Part shown: positions 44,350 to 54,500 of the stretch, piece by piece
Position numbering within the stretch: the first letter of the stretch is position 1
Layout of the letters: each line of letters begins with the position of its first letter
DNA from: Solibacillus silvestris
GTDB lineage: Bacteria > Bacillota > Bacilli > Bacillales_A > Planococcaceae
Direction of reading: 5' to 3'
NCBI GenBank assembly: GCA_001586195.1
Contig: CP014609.1
Coordinates: 2,756,501-2,820,500 of the forward strand
Length of the DNA: 64,000 nt
Notes under the pieces: model-generated
What the model saw: the letters and a program-made list of their open reading frames with translations, nothing else
What the model was told of the DNA's origin: nothing
The model's database searches: none
Position numbers and translations under genes: made by a program

Positions 44350-44868
44350 TTACGCCATCCAAGAATGATTTTTTCGAAGGTAACTCACTGTTTCTTTATT
44401 GAAAACCCGTTTATCATTCCGGTAGTTCGTGCGCTGTTTGGATTTTTCATATAAATAGCGTTCTTCGATTGTTTCCGGATAAACTTGTGGAATTTTAGTA
44501 GGTTGCCCGGCTGAATCAAGCGCTATAAATGTAAAATAGGAAATCGCCGCAATCTTGCTTTCTCCTGTCCGCATATTTTCGGCATGCACTTTTATAAACA
44601 CTTCCATCGAGCTCGTCCCCGTCCAAACTACAAATGACTCGAAGGTAACGGCTTCTTCCGGACGGATCGGTGTTAAAAACTCTACTGTATCAACCGATGC
44701 CGTGACACATTCTCGTCTGCTATGCTTTGCCGCAGATATTGAGGCTACTTGGTCCATATCGCTCAACAGCCTGCCACCAAATAAAGTATTATGATTATTA
44801 AAATCATTCGGGAACACCCGACTTGAACGAATGACTCTTGAAGCATTACAAGGTTTTGACTCTTCCAT
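44350..44868 (-). CDS. Acyl-CoA thioesterase (hotdog fold, YkhA-like)
   Basis: A 172-residue hotdog thioesterase. The signature NDFNNHNTLFGGRLLSDMDQ (with conserved Asn, His and Asp) is near residue 22, followed by the TASVDTVEFLTPIRPEEAV strand and FTFIALDSAGQP. It hydrolyses acyl-CoA to free acid and CoA. The ATG at 44868 follows GGAGATG; the longer start at 44928 lacks a ribosome site. It flanks the beta-oxidation island and could relieve CoA trapping, but no sigma-54 promoter was seen. Confidence 0.85.
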   Translation of the reverse strand: MEESKPCNASRVIRSSRVFPNDFNNHNTLFGGRLLSDMDQVASISAAKHSRRECVTASVDTVEFLTPIRPEEAVTFESFVVWTGTSSMEVFIKVHAENMRTGESKIAAISYFTFIALDSAGQPTKIPQVYPETIEERYLYEKSKQRTNYRNDKRVFNKETVSYLRKNHSWMA

Positions 44869-45030
44869 TTTTATATCATCTCCAACAGATATTTTTCTAA
44901 ATTTTCTAAAAATTACTTTGTTGACCATAATAAATCATTCTATTTGAAGAATCAATGTAAATTTAAATTATTTTATACTGCCTATTACGTTCGATGGCCG
45001 ATTAATTGATTCGATTGTGGGTGGGATTTT

Positions 45031-45079
45031 AGTTAGAAGTTTTGTGGTGGATATTAGAACATTTTACGTTTTATTAGAA
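45031..45079 (+). repeat. TATTAGAA array D (three units)
   Basis: AGTTAGAA (45031, degenerate), TATTAGAA (45052) and TATTAGAA (45072) lie 21 and 20 bp apart, between the thioesterase start and the terminator of the LprI-like lipoprotein gene. The flanking sequence resembles the right end of array C. Confidence 0.6.
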
Positions 45080-45093
45080 CAACCGGGGAGCCT

Positions 45094-45126
45094 AAAAAAA
45101 GACTGTAAGGAATTGACCTTACAGTC
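45094..45126 (-). terminator. Terminator of the lipoprotein/two-component operon
   Basis: GACTGTAAGG (45101-45110) and CCTTACAGTC (45117-45126) form a perfect 10-bp stem, followed on the minus strand by seven T. Confidence 0.9.
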
Positions 45127-45924
45127 CTATTTCATATACAAATCGACTAATTCATAGCATCGCTCTTTTGTTAACTGAGCTTGAGTGCTTACATATTGTA
45201 GTGTTTCCATTGATCCGCCTTTATATTGTAATGCGTCCTCTGTTGCCTTTTCGTCGCGATATTCCAGCCAGTCACGCTGCTCTTCTCTTAGTTTGCTCAT
45301 GTCATTAGGTGGCAAGGTTTTCTTTAGATTTGCGTAGATTTCATTTAATAGCATATCCCATTTCGAGAATATTTCTCCCTCTGCTGCTGTCATTTCTACT
45401 TGTATCCCTTGATCAAAAATTTCATCAAACTCTTTCACACTTTTTTCTACATCCGCTAATTTAGTGAGGTACTTTTCCTTCAAGCTGACAGATGGATCTT
45501 CGGGTTCTCCAGGCGGGGGATTTCCTTCTTCGTCCCCGTTCGCGGAATTTTGTTCAAAGCTTTCTCTGATGCTCTTATTAATTTCCGTTTCGGCTTCTAC
45601 AATCATGCCTTCAAGCTCTTTTTTCAAATTGTTGTCCAATGCCGGATTTTCCAGTAGAGTATGAGCTTTTTCTAAAACGCCATCCCAATCAGCATGGCTT
45701 CTTGCTTCCTCTACTTCTTTAAATTCCAGAAGCTGTGCGTATAAATTTTTTGTTTCTTCGTCGATTTGGCTATCCCCTGAATTTTGCTCTATTAATATTA
45801 ACGCTTTATCATATTCTTCATTTTCCAACGCTACAATGACTTTGTCTTTTAGTTGTTCCTCGCTTTCGGTACCGCAGCCAACTAACAATAAGCAAACGGT
45901 AAACATTCCTACTAATTTCTTCAT
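45127..45924 (-). CDS. Lipoprotein with LprI-like (DUF1311) C-terminal domain
   Basis: A 265-residue lipoprotein with lipobox LVGC (Cys17). The middle is helical and acidic with a Pro-rich linker (GNPPPGEPEDP near residue 137). The C-terminal ~90 residues match the LprI/DUF1311 domain: WDMLLNEIYANLKKTLP, then LREEQRDWLEYRDEKA and a final helix with a Cys. LprI of mycobacteria is a lysozyme inhibitor; whether that holds here is unknown. It is the last gene of an operon with a sensor kinase and response regulator, suggesting an envelope-related role. Confidence 0.75.
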   Translation of the reverse strand: MKKLVGMFTVCLLLVGCGTESEEQLKDKVIVALENEEYDKALILIEQNSGDSQIDEETKNLYAQLLEFKEVEEARSHADWDGVLEKAHTLLENPALDNNLKKELEGMIVEAETEINKSIRESFEQNSANGDEEGNPPPGEPEDPSVSLKEKYLTKLADVEKSVKEFDEIFDQGIQVEMTAAEGEIFSKWDMLLNEIYANLKKTLPPNDMSKLREEQRDWLEYRDEKATEDALQYKGGSMETLQYVSTQAQLTKERCYELVDLYMK

Positions 45925-45943
45925 GTTGTTTCCCCTCTCTCTA

Positions 45944-47323
45944 TTACAGGCTACTATTTAAGGGCAATTCAATAAAAACTTCTGTACCTTTTCCGTATAC
46001 ACTATTCACCTCGATTGTCCCGCCGTGCTTTAAAATAATCGTACGGGAAATCGCTAATCCAAGTCCGGCACCAACGGATTTCACATCAGCTTTATAAAAA
46101 GAATTCATAATATGCTGTAGCTGTTCTTCCTTTATTCCAATTCCTTCATCCCGAATTATACAAATTGCCTTCCCGTTCGATTCGTATTGCTTAATAACTA
46201 TTACGCTGTTATGAGGCGAAAATTTAATCGCATTTTCGAGTGTATTCAATAAAACTTGCCGGATTTTATCTTCATCGGCGTAAATAGAAACTGGGGTACT
46301 GTTCAGTTTCATGCGGATATTCTTTTCATTTGCTTTACTTTGCAACTGTAATGTCACTTCTTCAATCAGTGTCGCATAGGCAAACTTTGTCGGGTGTAGC
46401 TCAATGCGGTTTGACTCATATCTTGAGAAATTCAGAAGATCCTCCACCAATTTTATAAGGCGATCGGATTCACTGTTAATCATCCGTAAACCAAAGTTGA
46501 TTTCTTTTTCCGTTAACCCTTCCGGTGACTCCAGCATTTCAGCCCACCCTTTTATTCCTGTCAACGGTGTCCGAAGCTCATGAGAAATCGAGGAGATAAA
46601 ATCATTTTTTAACTGGTCCGTTTTGACAATCTCATCCGCCATATAATTCAGTGTTTTTGACATTTCGCCTAATTCAGCCGGATAATCTTCCTTGATTCTT
46701 TTTTCGAATTGTCCTTTCGCCATTGTCTCTGTAAATTGAATGATTTTATTAAAGGGCTTTACAATAGACTGGGCAAGCTGAAGGGCTACGAGAAAGACAA
46801 TTGCCGCAACTCCAAAACATAGCAAGATTCCGTATCCTAACAGGCTTTGTATGAGAAGATTGGTCTCTGTTAATGACGTAGTATAACGAAGTACGCCTAT
46901 CACTTTGTCGTCCAACAGCAACGGGATATACATAGCCAAAACTTTCTCTTCTGTCCGTTCAAGCTCCTCCTTTTCATAATAAGGGCTATAGGAAGAAAAG
47001 AGATTCGGATCCACTGTATAGCTGATGTCTTCATAAAACCCTGTAGATGACTGGATCATTTCACCGTCACGATTCAACAGCTGCAATTCCGCACCGTCAT
47101 ACTCATAGCTTTTTATAACGAAGTCACCGAAATCTTTTATCCTGTCGGAAGTAAGCTCGATTTCATTTGCCCACCTAGGATGGATCGCTTCAACATGTTG
47201 TTGAAACGTATTGGCGATTCCTTGGTAATAATACTTTGTCAATGCACCCCAAAACACTGTCATCACAAGGGTTAACGTCAAAATAATGATAATCATGAAA
47301 TAAAGAATGACTTTACGTTTCAT
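45944..47323 (-). CDS. Sensor histidine kinase (HAMP, HisKA, HATPase)
   Basis: A 459-residue membrane kinase. TM1 is about residues 6-28, an extracellular sensor of ~130 residues follows, TM2 is about 157-180, HAMP about 182-235. The phospho-accepting His is in SSISHELRTPLTG (about residue 245) and the ATPase has N (ENAIKF), G1 (RDEGIGI) and G2 (VGAGLGLAI) boxes. It overlaps the response regulator gene by 4 bp (ATGA), so the two are translationally coupled. The signal is unknown; two lipoproteins in the operon may be sensors or targets. Confidence 0.93.
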   Translation of the reverse strand: MKRKVILYFMIIIILTLTLVMTVFWGALTKYYYQGIANTFQQHVEAIHPRWANEIELTSDRIKDFGDFVIKSYEYDGAELQLLNRDGEMIQSSTGFYEDISYTVDPNLFSSYSPYYEKEELERTEEKVLAMYIPLLLDDKVIGVLRYTTSLTETNLLIQSLLGYGILLCFGVAAIVFLVALQLAQSIVKPFNKIIQFTETMAKGQFEKRIKEDYPAELGEMSKTLNYMADEIVKTDQLKNDFISSISHELRTPLTGIKGWAEMLESPEGLTEKEINFGLRMINSESDRLIKLVEDLLNFSRYESNRIELHPTKFAYATLIEEVTLQLQSKANEKNIRMKLNSTPVSIYADEDKIRQVLLNTLENAIKFSPHNSVIVIKQYESNGKAICIIRDEGIGIKEEQLQHIMNSFYKADVKSVGAGLGLAISRTIILKHGGTIEVNSVYGKGTEVFIELPLNSSL

Positions 47324-48018
47324 TCGTTAACCTTCCATAGGTATCCGCGTCCCCATTCAGTACATAAATACATTGGGGAGGAAGGATCTTTTTCGATTTT
47401 CTGACGAATTCGTCTAATATTGACATCCACTACTTTTAATTCGCCTACATAATTTTCGCCCCATACAGCATCCAATAACTCATCTCTTGTAAACAATTTG
47501 TTTGGATGTCCCATTAGAAAATGCAGCAGAGAAAATTCAGTCGGTGTCAACTTCACTACTTCATCAAAACTGTAAAACTTGTTATTTTTTAAATCCATCT
47601 TGAAGTCCCCGGAAATCAGCATATCAGTCATTTGGGATGCTGCTTCGTCAGCGACATTCATCCTCCGCAAAAGCGAAAAAATTCTCACTTCCAATTCCTG
47701 CAGACTAAATGGTTTACATAAATAATCATCTGCCCCTATCACAAGGCCCTCTATTTTATCCTTCACTTGTGTTTTGGCCGTAATCATGATGATGCCTACC
47801 TTTTGATTCACTTTCCTAATCTCCTGGCAGACCGTAAATCCATCGATTCCCGGCAACATTAAATCGAGCAAAACCACATCAAAATTCTTATTTCGAAATA
47901 ATTCTAATGCCTGTTCGCCTGATTCGGCTTCCATCACTTCATAGCCTTTCTTTCTCAAACTTAATGAGACAAAACTGCGAATGGATAGTTCATCTTCAAC
48001 AACTAGGATGTTTGTCAT
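47320..48018 (-). CDS. OmpR-family response regulator
   Basis: A 232-residue regulator: receiver domain with phospho-accepting Asp52 (VVLLDLMLPG), the acidic pair E8-D9, Thr in MITAKT and Lys in CKPFS, followed by a winged-helix DNA-binding domain (LTPTEFSLLHFLMGHPNKLF, VDVNIRRIRQKIE). It works with the kinase encoded immediately downstream. The start lies 12 nt after the stop of the lipoprotein gene at 48031, so all four genes form one operon. Confidence 0.93.
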   Translation of the reverse strand: MTNILVVEDELSIRSFVSLSLRKKGYEVMEAESGEQALELFRNKNFDVVLLDLMLPGIDGFTVCQEIRKVNQKVGIIMITAKTQVKDKIEGLVIGADDYLCKPFSLQELEVRIFSLLRRMNVADEAASQMTDMLISGDFKMDLKNNKFYSFDEVVKLTPTEFSLLHFLMGHPNKLFTRDELLDAVWGENYVGELKVVDVNIRRIRQKIEKDPSSPMYLCTEWGRGYLWKVNE

Positions 48019-48030
48019 ATTTGCCCTCGC

Positions 48031-49284
48031 TTAAAACTCGTATTGTTCCAAATGAAATATTTCAACAGGAAAATCCGGGTGTTCTTCTATCGTAGAATAA
48101 TAAATCGTGTCTTTCGTTTCTTCTAATATTGTATGAGCAGAATCATGTGCTTCGTTATTCGTCCATTTCACTTCATACAGCAGATCATTGTTTGCAAGTG
48201 ATACAAGTTGGATTCCGTTTTCTATCGACTTAATGGTCACTTTCCCGTGCCATTTTTCCGGAATATCTATATAAAAAGTATGTTCAAGGTTGGTAGCCCG
48301 TTCTGTTACTTTTTTAGAAGTACCGTTGATTGAATAGGTGACATAGCGCACGAGATATGGGGTTTCAGTTGAATCTGCTTCTACCCATCCTTCCGGCAAA
48401 TACGTTTCACCGACTTCAATTATGCCGTCTTCATTAAGATCTGTACTATATAGAGACAGCGATTTAAATGGGAGATCCCCTTGTTCACCGCCTACCTTTA
48501 TCAGGGCTGAACCGTCAAAAGCAATAATTTCAGTGATCATGGAGTTCACACCAATTGCACTATCAATAAATAATGCGTGATTCCCATCATTTAATTTTCC
48601 GCTCTTCATTCGCTGATGAAATGCATAGCTGTTTAAAGTAACTGCAGATAGGGATACTAAATCCCCTAATTCATAGTGAAATAATTCGGCGGTATACGAC
48701 GCTCTTCTTTCACCATCCACAAGAAGAAGTTCCAATCTTTCATCAGTATTATAATCTGAAATATCAAGCCCTTCATAACTGCGTTCGACCGTCTTTTTCA
48801 AGCTTCTGTCCTGCCATACATAAATCATCATCTGTTTTTTCGTTTCAAACTCACTTTCTCCTAAACCGAGTACTACTTCCATTACACCGTCTTTATCTAA
48901 GTCATGAAGTCCAAAATAATCGATTGCCTGCCCATTTGATTCAACCTTCGTCGCTTCCCGCCATTCATTATCTTCTTCTTGTAAAACAACAACGTGAACT
49001 TGCGATTTCTGTTGTGGATTTCTGTATAAAACAATGGCTTCTTGCTGTCCGTCACCATCCAGATCCTCGATAAAAATGGACTGATTTTTGTCGCTTTGCA
49101 CCGGTGTGACGAGTTCACTGGAGGGTGGCAACAATATCTTTAGCTGTTGTTCCAGTTTCCTTTTCTGTTCGTCTTGCTGCTCTGGTGAAATAATTAAATC
49201 ATTTGGGGATTTTACAAGATCGCATCCAGCAAGCAATGTGATCATTAAAATTGTTAACCACCCAATGCTTTTTCTCATGTGCAT
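48031..49284 (-). CDS. Lipoprotein with VCBS/FG-GAP-like calcium-loop repeats
   Basis: About 417 residues with a signal peptide and lipobox LLAGC. Repeated Asp-rich loops of the DxDxDGxxE kind (IEDLDGDGQQEAI, LHDLDKDGVMEVV, STDLNEDGIIEVG) suggest a beta-propeller-like VCBS/FG-GAP surface domain that may bind calcium. The ATG at 49284 is 5 nt after AAGGGG; a GTG two codons upstream is too close, and an ATG two codons further in is possible. It is the first gene of the two-component operon and may act in its signal sensing, which is inference. Confidence 0.75.
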   Translation of the reverse strand: MHMRKSIGWLTILMITLLAGCDLVKSPNDLIISPEQQDEQKRKLEQQLKILLPPSSELVTPVQSDKNQSIFIEDLDGDGQQEAIVLYRNPQQKSQVHVVVLQEEDNEWREATKVESNGQAIDYFGLHDLDKDGVMEVVLGLGESEFETKKQMMIYVWQDRSLKKTVERSYEGLDISDYNTDERLELLLVDGERRASYTAELFHYELGDLVSLSAVTLNSYAFHQRMKSGKLNDGNHALFIDSAIGVNSMITEIIAFDGSALIKVGGEQGDLPFKSLSLYSTDLNEDGIIEVGETYLPEGWVEADSTETPYLVRYVTYSINGTSKKVTERATNLEHTFYIDIPEKWHGKVTIKSIENGIQLVSLANNDLLYEVKWTNNEAHDSAHTILEETKDTIYYSTIEEHPDFPVEIFHLEQYEF

Positions 49285-49523
49285 ACGCACCCCTTACTTT
49301 CTCAACACACTATCAATTAGAATAAGTTTATTATATAGCCAACTTCTATGGAAAGAGTTACAAAAAGGTTACAGTTCATTTTGCTAATGACACACTTTCC
49401 TAATTATTAGGTAACTATCCTCCTGTATTTTACAGATCCCTCTTTAAGTCCATGTTAATTAATATAAAAAAGTCGAAAGAACCAGAGCAATTGGTCTAAT
49501 TGAATCAAATTGTCCATCAATTG

Positions 49524-49552
49524 TTGACGAGTAATGGTTTAAGGCGTAGCAT
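49524..49552 (+). promoter_or_regulatory. Sigma-A promoter of the siderophore operon
   Basis: TTGACG (49524-49529), a 17-bp spacer and TAGCAT (49547-49552) precede the Fur box by 17 bp. The 348-bp space 49291-49638 otherwise holds AT-rich DNA and the promoter of the divergent lipoprotein operon. Confidence 0.55.
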
Positions 49553-49568
49553 AACCGTTACAACATAC

Positions 49569-49583
49569 TGATAATGATTATCA
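49569..49583. promoter_or_regulatory. Fur box
   Basis: TGATAATGATTATCA is a perfect 7-1-7 inverted repeat identical to the Bacillus Fur core, extended by ATATCATTA. It lies just downstream of the predicted -10 and 56 bp before the DHB-AMP ligase start, so iron-loaded Fur should block the siderophore operon. Confidence 0.9.
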
Positions 49584-49638
49584 ATATCATTAGTTGATTT
49601 GTTGATAATTGAATGTTTATTAAAGGAGGTTTCAACCC

Positions 49639-51249
49639 ATGTTGAAAGGTTTTACACCGTGGCCTGCTGATCGAGCTGAATTTTATCGAGAGACTGGTTG
49701 TTGGGTAGGTTTAACTTTCGGCCAGATGCTCGAAGACCGTGCTCGTCAATTTGCTGACAATGTGGCAGTTATAGATGATAAACGATCACTTACATATGCA
49801 CAGCTTAATGAGCGTGTGGACCAGTTGGCAACCGGTCTTTTACTGCTTGGGATTCAGAAAGAAGATCGTGTCGTTGTACAGCTTCCGAATGTGGTGGGTT
49901 ATGTGGAAATTGTATTTGCCCTATTTAAGATAGGTGCACTGCCTGTCTTTTCACTTCCCTCTCACCGTTCCAATGAGATTCGCTACTTCTGCGAATTTGC
50001 GGAAGCGAAGGCTTATATCGTAATGGATCATTTTGGGGGCTTTGACTACCGTGGTCTTGCGCGAGAAGTTCAGCACGCAGTTCATTCGCTGGAGCATGTC
50101 ATCGTTCTTGGCGAGGCGCAGGAGTTTGTGTCATTTGATTCACTATTCAGTACACAATCTACTGAGTTTCCTGAGGTTAGAGGGAGCGAAGTAGCATTCT
50201 TGCAGCTATCTGGCGGGAGTACAGGAATTTCCAAGCTGATTCCGAGAACGCATGATGAATATATGTATACGATTAAGTTGAGTGATGAACAATGCCAGGT
50301 GACCGAACAGACGGTATTTTTGGTTGTGCTACCGGTTTCTCATAATTATCCGATGAGTTCCCCAGGGATATTAGGGGTCCTTTATGCTGGAGGTAAAATC
50401 GTTCTAAGTCCTTCGCCTAGTCCGGATGTTGCATTCCCGCTTATTGAAAAGCACCGTGTGACAATGGTACCGCTTGTTCCGTCCCTTGCCCTGCATTGGC
50501 TGGATGTGAAGCCGAATCACACGGATGATTTATCGAGCTTGGAAGTCATGCTTGTTGGCGGCTCGAAATTCAGTGCTGAAGCAGCGAAACGTGTGCGTCC
50601 TGTATTTGATTGTCAACTGCAGCAAGTATTTGGAATGGCGGAAGGTTTGGTCAATTACACACGATTGGATGATCCTGATGAAATTGTCATCTATACGCAA
50701 GGTCGCCCGATGTCCCCTTATGACGAGGTGAAAATCGTGGATAATGAAGACCAGGAATTGCCAATTGGCGAGACAGGACATCTGTTGACGCGTGGGCCAT
50801 ATACGATCCAAGGGTACTATAAAGCGCCTGAACATAATGAAAAAGCGTTCACAAAAGATGGTTTTTACCGGACTGGTGATATTGTCCGATGCACGAAAGA
50901 TGGTTATTTAATCGTAGAAGGCCGAGCAAAAGATCAAATAAACCGCGGCGGGGAAAAAATCGCGGCGGAAGAAGTGGAAAATATGCTACTTGCCCACCCT
51001 GCTGTCCATGATGCGGCAATTGTCGGGATGCCTGATTATTATATGGGTGAAAAAAGCTGTGCCTTCATTATTCTAAGAAATGCGGATGTAACGAAACGCC
51101 AGCTAAAGTCATTTTTGCGTGAACGTGGGCTGGCTACTTATAAAATTCCGGATGAAATCTTATTTGCAGAGCAATTTCCGCTGACCCATCTAGGCAAAGT
51201 TTCGAAAAAAGATTTGCGCCTTTTACTTGAACAGCAATTACAACGTTAA
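49639..51249 (+). CDS. dhbE: 2,3-dihydroxybenzoate-AMP ligase (DhbE/EntE type)
   Basis: A 536-residue adenylate-forming enzyme that activates 2,3-dihydroxybenzoate with ATP and loads it on an aryl carrier protein. Motifs: P-loop LQLSGGSTGISKLIPRTHDE, the DHB-pocket signature LPVSHNYPMSSPG with His-Asn as in DhbE, FGMAEGLVNYTR, YRTGDIVR and GRAKDQINRGGEKI with the C-terminal Lys in GKVSKKDL. AAAGGAGGT gives strong translation. It is the first gene of the Fur-controlled operon and its partner carrier protein is encoded next. Confidence 0.95.
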   Translation: MLKGFTPWPADRAEFYRETGCWVGLTFGQMLEDRARQFADNVAVIDDKRSLTYAQLNERVDQLATGLLLLGIQKEDRVVVQLPNVVGYVEIVFALFKIGALPVFSLPSHRSNEIRYFCEFAEAKAYIVMDHFGGFDYRGLAREVQHAVHSLEHVIVLGEAQEFVSFDSLFSTQSTEFPEVRGSEVAFLQLSGGSTGISKLIPRTHDEYMYTIKLSDEQCQVTEQTVFLVVLPVSHNYPMSSPGILGVLYAGGKIVLSPSPSPDVAFPLIEKHRVTMVPLVPSLALHWLDVKPNHTDDLSSLEVMLVGGSKFSAEAAKRVRPVFDCQLQQVFGMAEGLVNYTRLDDPDEIVIYTQGRPMSPYDEVKIVDNEDQELPIGETGHLLTRGPYTIQGYYKAPEHNEKAFTKDGFYRTGDIVRCTKDGYLIVEGRAKDQINRGGEKIAAEEVENMLLAHPAVHDAAIVGMPDYYMGEKSCAFIILRNADVTKRQLKSFLRERGLATYKIPDEILFAEQFPLTHLGKVSKKDLRLLLEQQLQR

Positions 51250-51282
51250 AATACTGAATATTAAGAAAAGAAGGTTGATAAT

Positions 51283-51537
51283 ATGACAACTCAAACTGAT
51301 TTTACAATGGAACAGCTGCGCGAACTTGTTGCTCAATATGTGACAGAACCGATTGATACGATTGCGGATGAAGATTATTTACTGGATGTCGGGATCGATT
51401 CCATCACGATGATGACAATCGTTGAAGAACTCCGTCAAAAAGGCTTTGCACTTACATTCATACAGCTTGCCGATGAGCCAACAATCTACGGATGGCATCG
51501 TCTGATCAAACAATCGATGGCAGATTACGGAGGTTGA
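51283..51537 (+). CDS. Free-standing aryl carrier protein
   Basis: An 84-residue phosphopantetheine carrier. The modified Ser is in [20 protein letters not shown] (about residue 43); the DS(I/L)xxM context is typical of carriers for salicylate/DHB. In B. subtilis this domain is the C-terminal half of DhbB; here it stands alone while the isochorismatase at 62156 lacks it. The phosphopantetheine would come from the Sfp-type enzyme at 60041. The NRPS ribosome site GGAGG lies within its last codons. Confidence 0.87.
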   Translation: MTTQTDFTMEQLRELVAQYVTEPIDTIADEDYLLDVGIDSITMMTIVEELRQKGFALTFIQLADEPTIYGWHRLIKQSMADYGG

Positions 51538-51542
51538 GTCGA

Positions 51543-54500
51543 ATGGCTGAATTACGTTTCCCTTTAACTGAAGCTGCCGCAGGGATTTGGTATGCCCACC
51601 ATTTAACGGAAAGCCCATTATACAATACAGCGGAGTACTTACATATTCATGCTCCGATCGACTCCACCCTGCTGTTACAGGCAGTTGATGCCACAATCGA
51701 GAGCGCGGTTGGACTACATATCCAATGTTCGGAGGAAGAAGGCTCACTTTTCCAGACGATCCCTTCTTCGGTTCAATTTCATTCTCGACAGATTAGTTGT
51801 TCAATGGCTGAAGCGTTTCAACATATGCAGGAAGATGTCGGAACATTGCTTCATTTAACAAAGGATAACTTTGTACGCGCCATTTTATTTTCTGTGTCTG
51901 CCGAAGAACATTTCCTTTATTTGCGCATTCACCATCTTGTCAGTGATGCGTATAGTTTCCGGTTACTGTTCCAGCAAATTTCCGAGCGCTATTCGGCTAT
52001 GCTTCATCATAAATCATTTACAAAGCAGTTTGGTGACTATATTCAGATGGTCGAGCAGGAAGTACAGTACAGAACTTCCGATAAGGCAACGGCGGACGCT
52101 GCCTACTGGTTATCCAAAATGCAAGGAACCGAAGTCATTTCGCTCAGCAAAAAAAAGAGTGGTCGTATGGGACAGATTATTTTGTACCCCTCTTCCCTTT
52201 CTGCCGCTACATGGGCGAAATTAGAAACATACAGTAAGCAGCTGCATGTCAACATACAGGAAGTCGTTACTGCAGCAGTTATTGCCTACACAAAACGGAT
52301 GTCACAGGCAGAGGATGTGATTGTCGGCATTCCGTTGATGAACCGTTTTGGTCATAAGTCATTGTCCGTACCAAGTACACGAGTAAATGTTTTGCCTTTG
52401 CGTGCAACGTTCACGACTGAGGAAACTTTTGAACAGCTTTGTATAAACGTAAAAAGCTTCATGACGGAGATGAAGCAGCATCAGTTGTACCGTCAAGAAC
52501 AGCTGCGCCGTGATTTGCGGCTGACATCCGATGACCAGCTGTATGGTCCGGAAATTAATTTCATGCCGTTCTATGAAAACTATCTGTTCGGAAATGTCGA
52601 GGTAGAGAACAAGAAAGTTGTGACAGGGCCTGTTGAAGATATTTCATTTAATTTCTACAGCACGCCAAATGGAATGCAGTTTGATCTTGTAGCCAATTCG
52701 GATCTTTATGAACAGACAGAAGTGGAACGTCATGCCGCACGTTTCCTACAATTGCTTGAGTTATTGGTAGATCAAGCTGACACACCGCTGTTCAACTTGC
52801 CAATGCTATTGCAAGAAGAAGCGGCAATATTTGAGGCAAAACAAGGTCCTGCCATTGAGCTGAAAAATGCTACGGTGTATGAATTATTCAAAAAACAGAT
52901 GGAGCATATGCCTGGTGCGACCGCTGTTCAGATGAATGATACATCTATTTCCTATGCAGAACTGGATCTGCTTGTCGGTCGAATTGCGCATCAGCTGAAA
53001 GCGCATGACATTGGGCTCGAAGACTTTGTCGGAATTTGCATGGACCGTTCGATTGAAATGGTCGCAGCGATGCTTGCCTGCTTCAAGGTTGGTGCTGCCT
53101 ATATTCCGATGGATCCTACTTATCCGGCAGAACGGCTACTTTATATGATTGAAGATGCTCGTCCTAAAATTGTGCTCGTAAATGGTGAGGTTTCATTTAT
53201 TGCAAAAGGAACACCGATTGTGACATTACACCCTTCGAAGCAAATTTATGAACCGATTGCCACTTGTATTGGACAAACAGCTTATATGATTTATACGTCT
53301 GGATCTACCGGAAATCCAAAAGGTGTTGTTGTTGAAATGCCAAGCTTGGTTAACTTTTTACAAGCAATGCAGCATCAATTTACATTATCTGAAAAGGACA
53401 ATTTACTGGCGATTACAACGATTTCTTTCGATATTTCGGCATTGGAGCTTTATTTACCGTTGCTGTACGGGGCATCTATTCATCTGGCGACAAAAGAACA
53501 AGTACAAGATCCGGTTGTGATGCAGTCGCTGATCCAGCAGCAAAACGTTTCCATCATGCAGGCTACACCGACTGTTTGGCAGATGATTGTACAGTACGCA
53601 AAAGACGCGCTGAAAGGACTTACTGTACTTGTCGGTGGTGAAGCCCTTTCAAAAAGCCTTGCGCAGGCACTACTGGAAGCAGGAGCAACCGTTCACAATA
53701 TGTATGGACCTACCGAAACAACAATCTGGTCAACTTGCACGGAAATTCGTCCACAAGATACTCCTTCTTTAGGTAATGCAATCGACCGGACAGACATTTA
53801 TGTGCTCGATACCATGCTGCAGCCCGTTCCGATAGGTGTCGTTGGAGAATTGTATATTGCTGGTGACGGACTGGCGCGCTGTTATCATAATCGTCCAACC
53901 TTAACGGCAGAGCGTTTTGTTGCACATCCATTTGCATCCGGAAAACGCATGTACCGGACAGGAGATTTAGTTGTGTGGCAGGAGGATGGCAGCCTTCATT
54001 ATGTTAGCCGGGCCGACCACCAAGTCAAAATTCGTGGCTTCCGTATTGAATTAGGCGAAATCGAAAATGCCCTTGAAGAAATCACTTCAATTGAACAAGC
54101 CGTTGTGATGATCCGTGAAGATCAGCCGGGTCATAAACGAATCGTTGCCTATGTTGTTGGAAATGAAACAGAGGAACAATGCAGACTGCAGCTAGGAGAA
54201 CGTTTGCCGGATTATATGGTACCTGCTCATTTTGTTTTCATGGAGGCCTTCCCATTAACGAATAATGGAAAAGTCGACCGGAAAGAGCTGCCGCAGCCTC
54301 ATGTTTCGATTATTGCAAAAGCGAAACCGACAACGCGTACCGAAGAAACGATTTGTACGTTCTTTGAAAATATTTTGAATCTCAATTCAGTGGGAATTGA
54401 TGAAAACTTCTTCCAGCTAGGAGGGCATTCCCTGCTCGCAACCGAGCTGCTATTGGCATTACGGAAAACATTTGCTATCGATTTATCGATCTCCGTCATT

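Noticed and set aside
5834-45079. CRISPR array
   Set aside because: The conserved unit is only 8 bp with a 20-21 bp step, far shorter than CRISPR repeats, and no cas gene is present.
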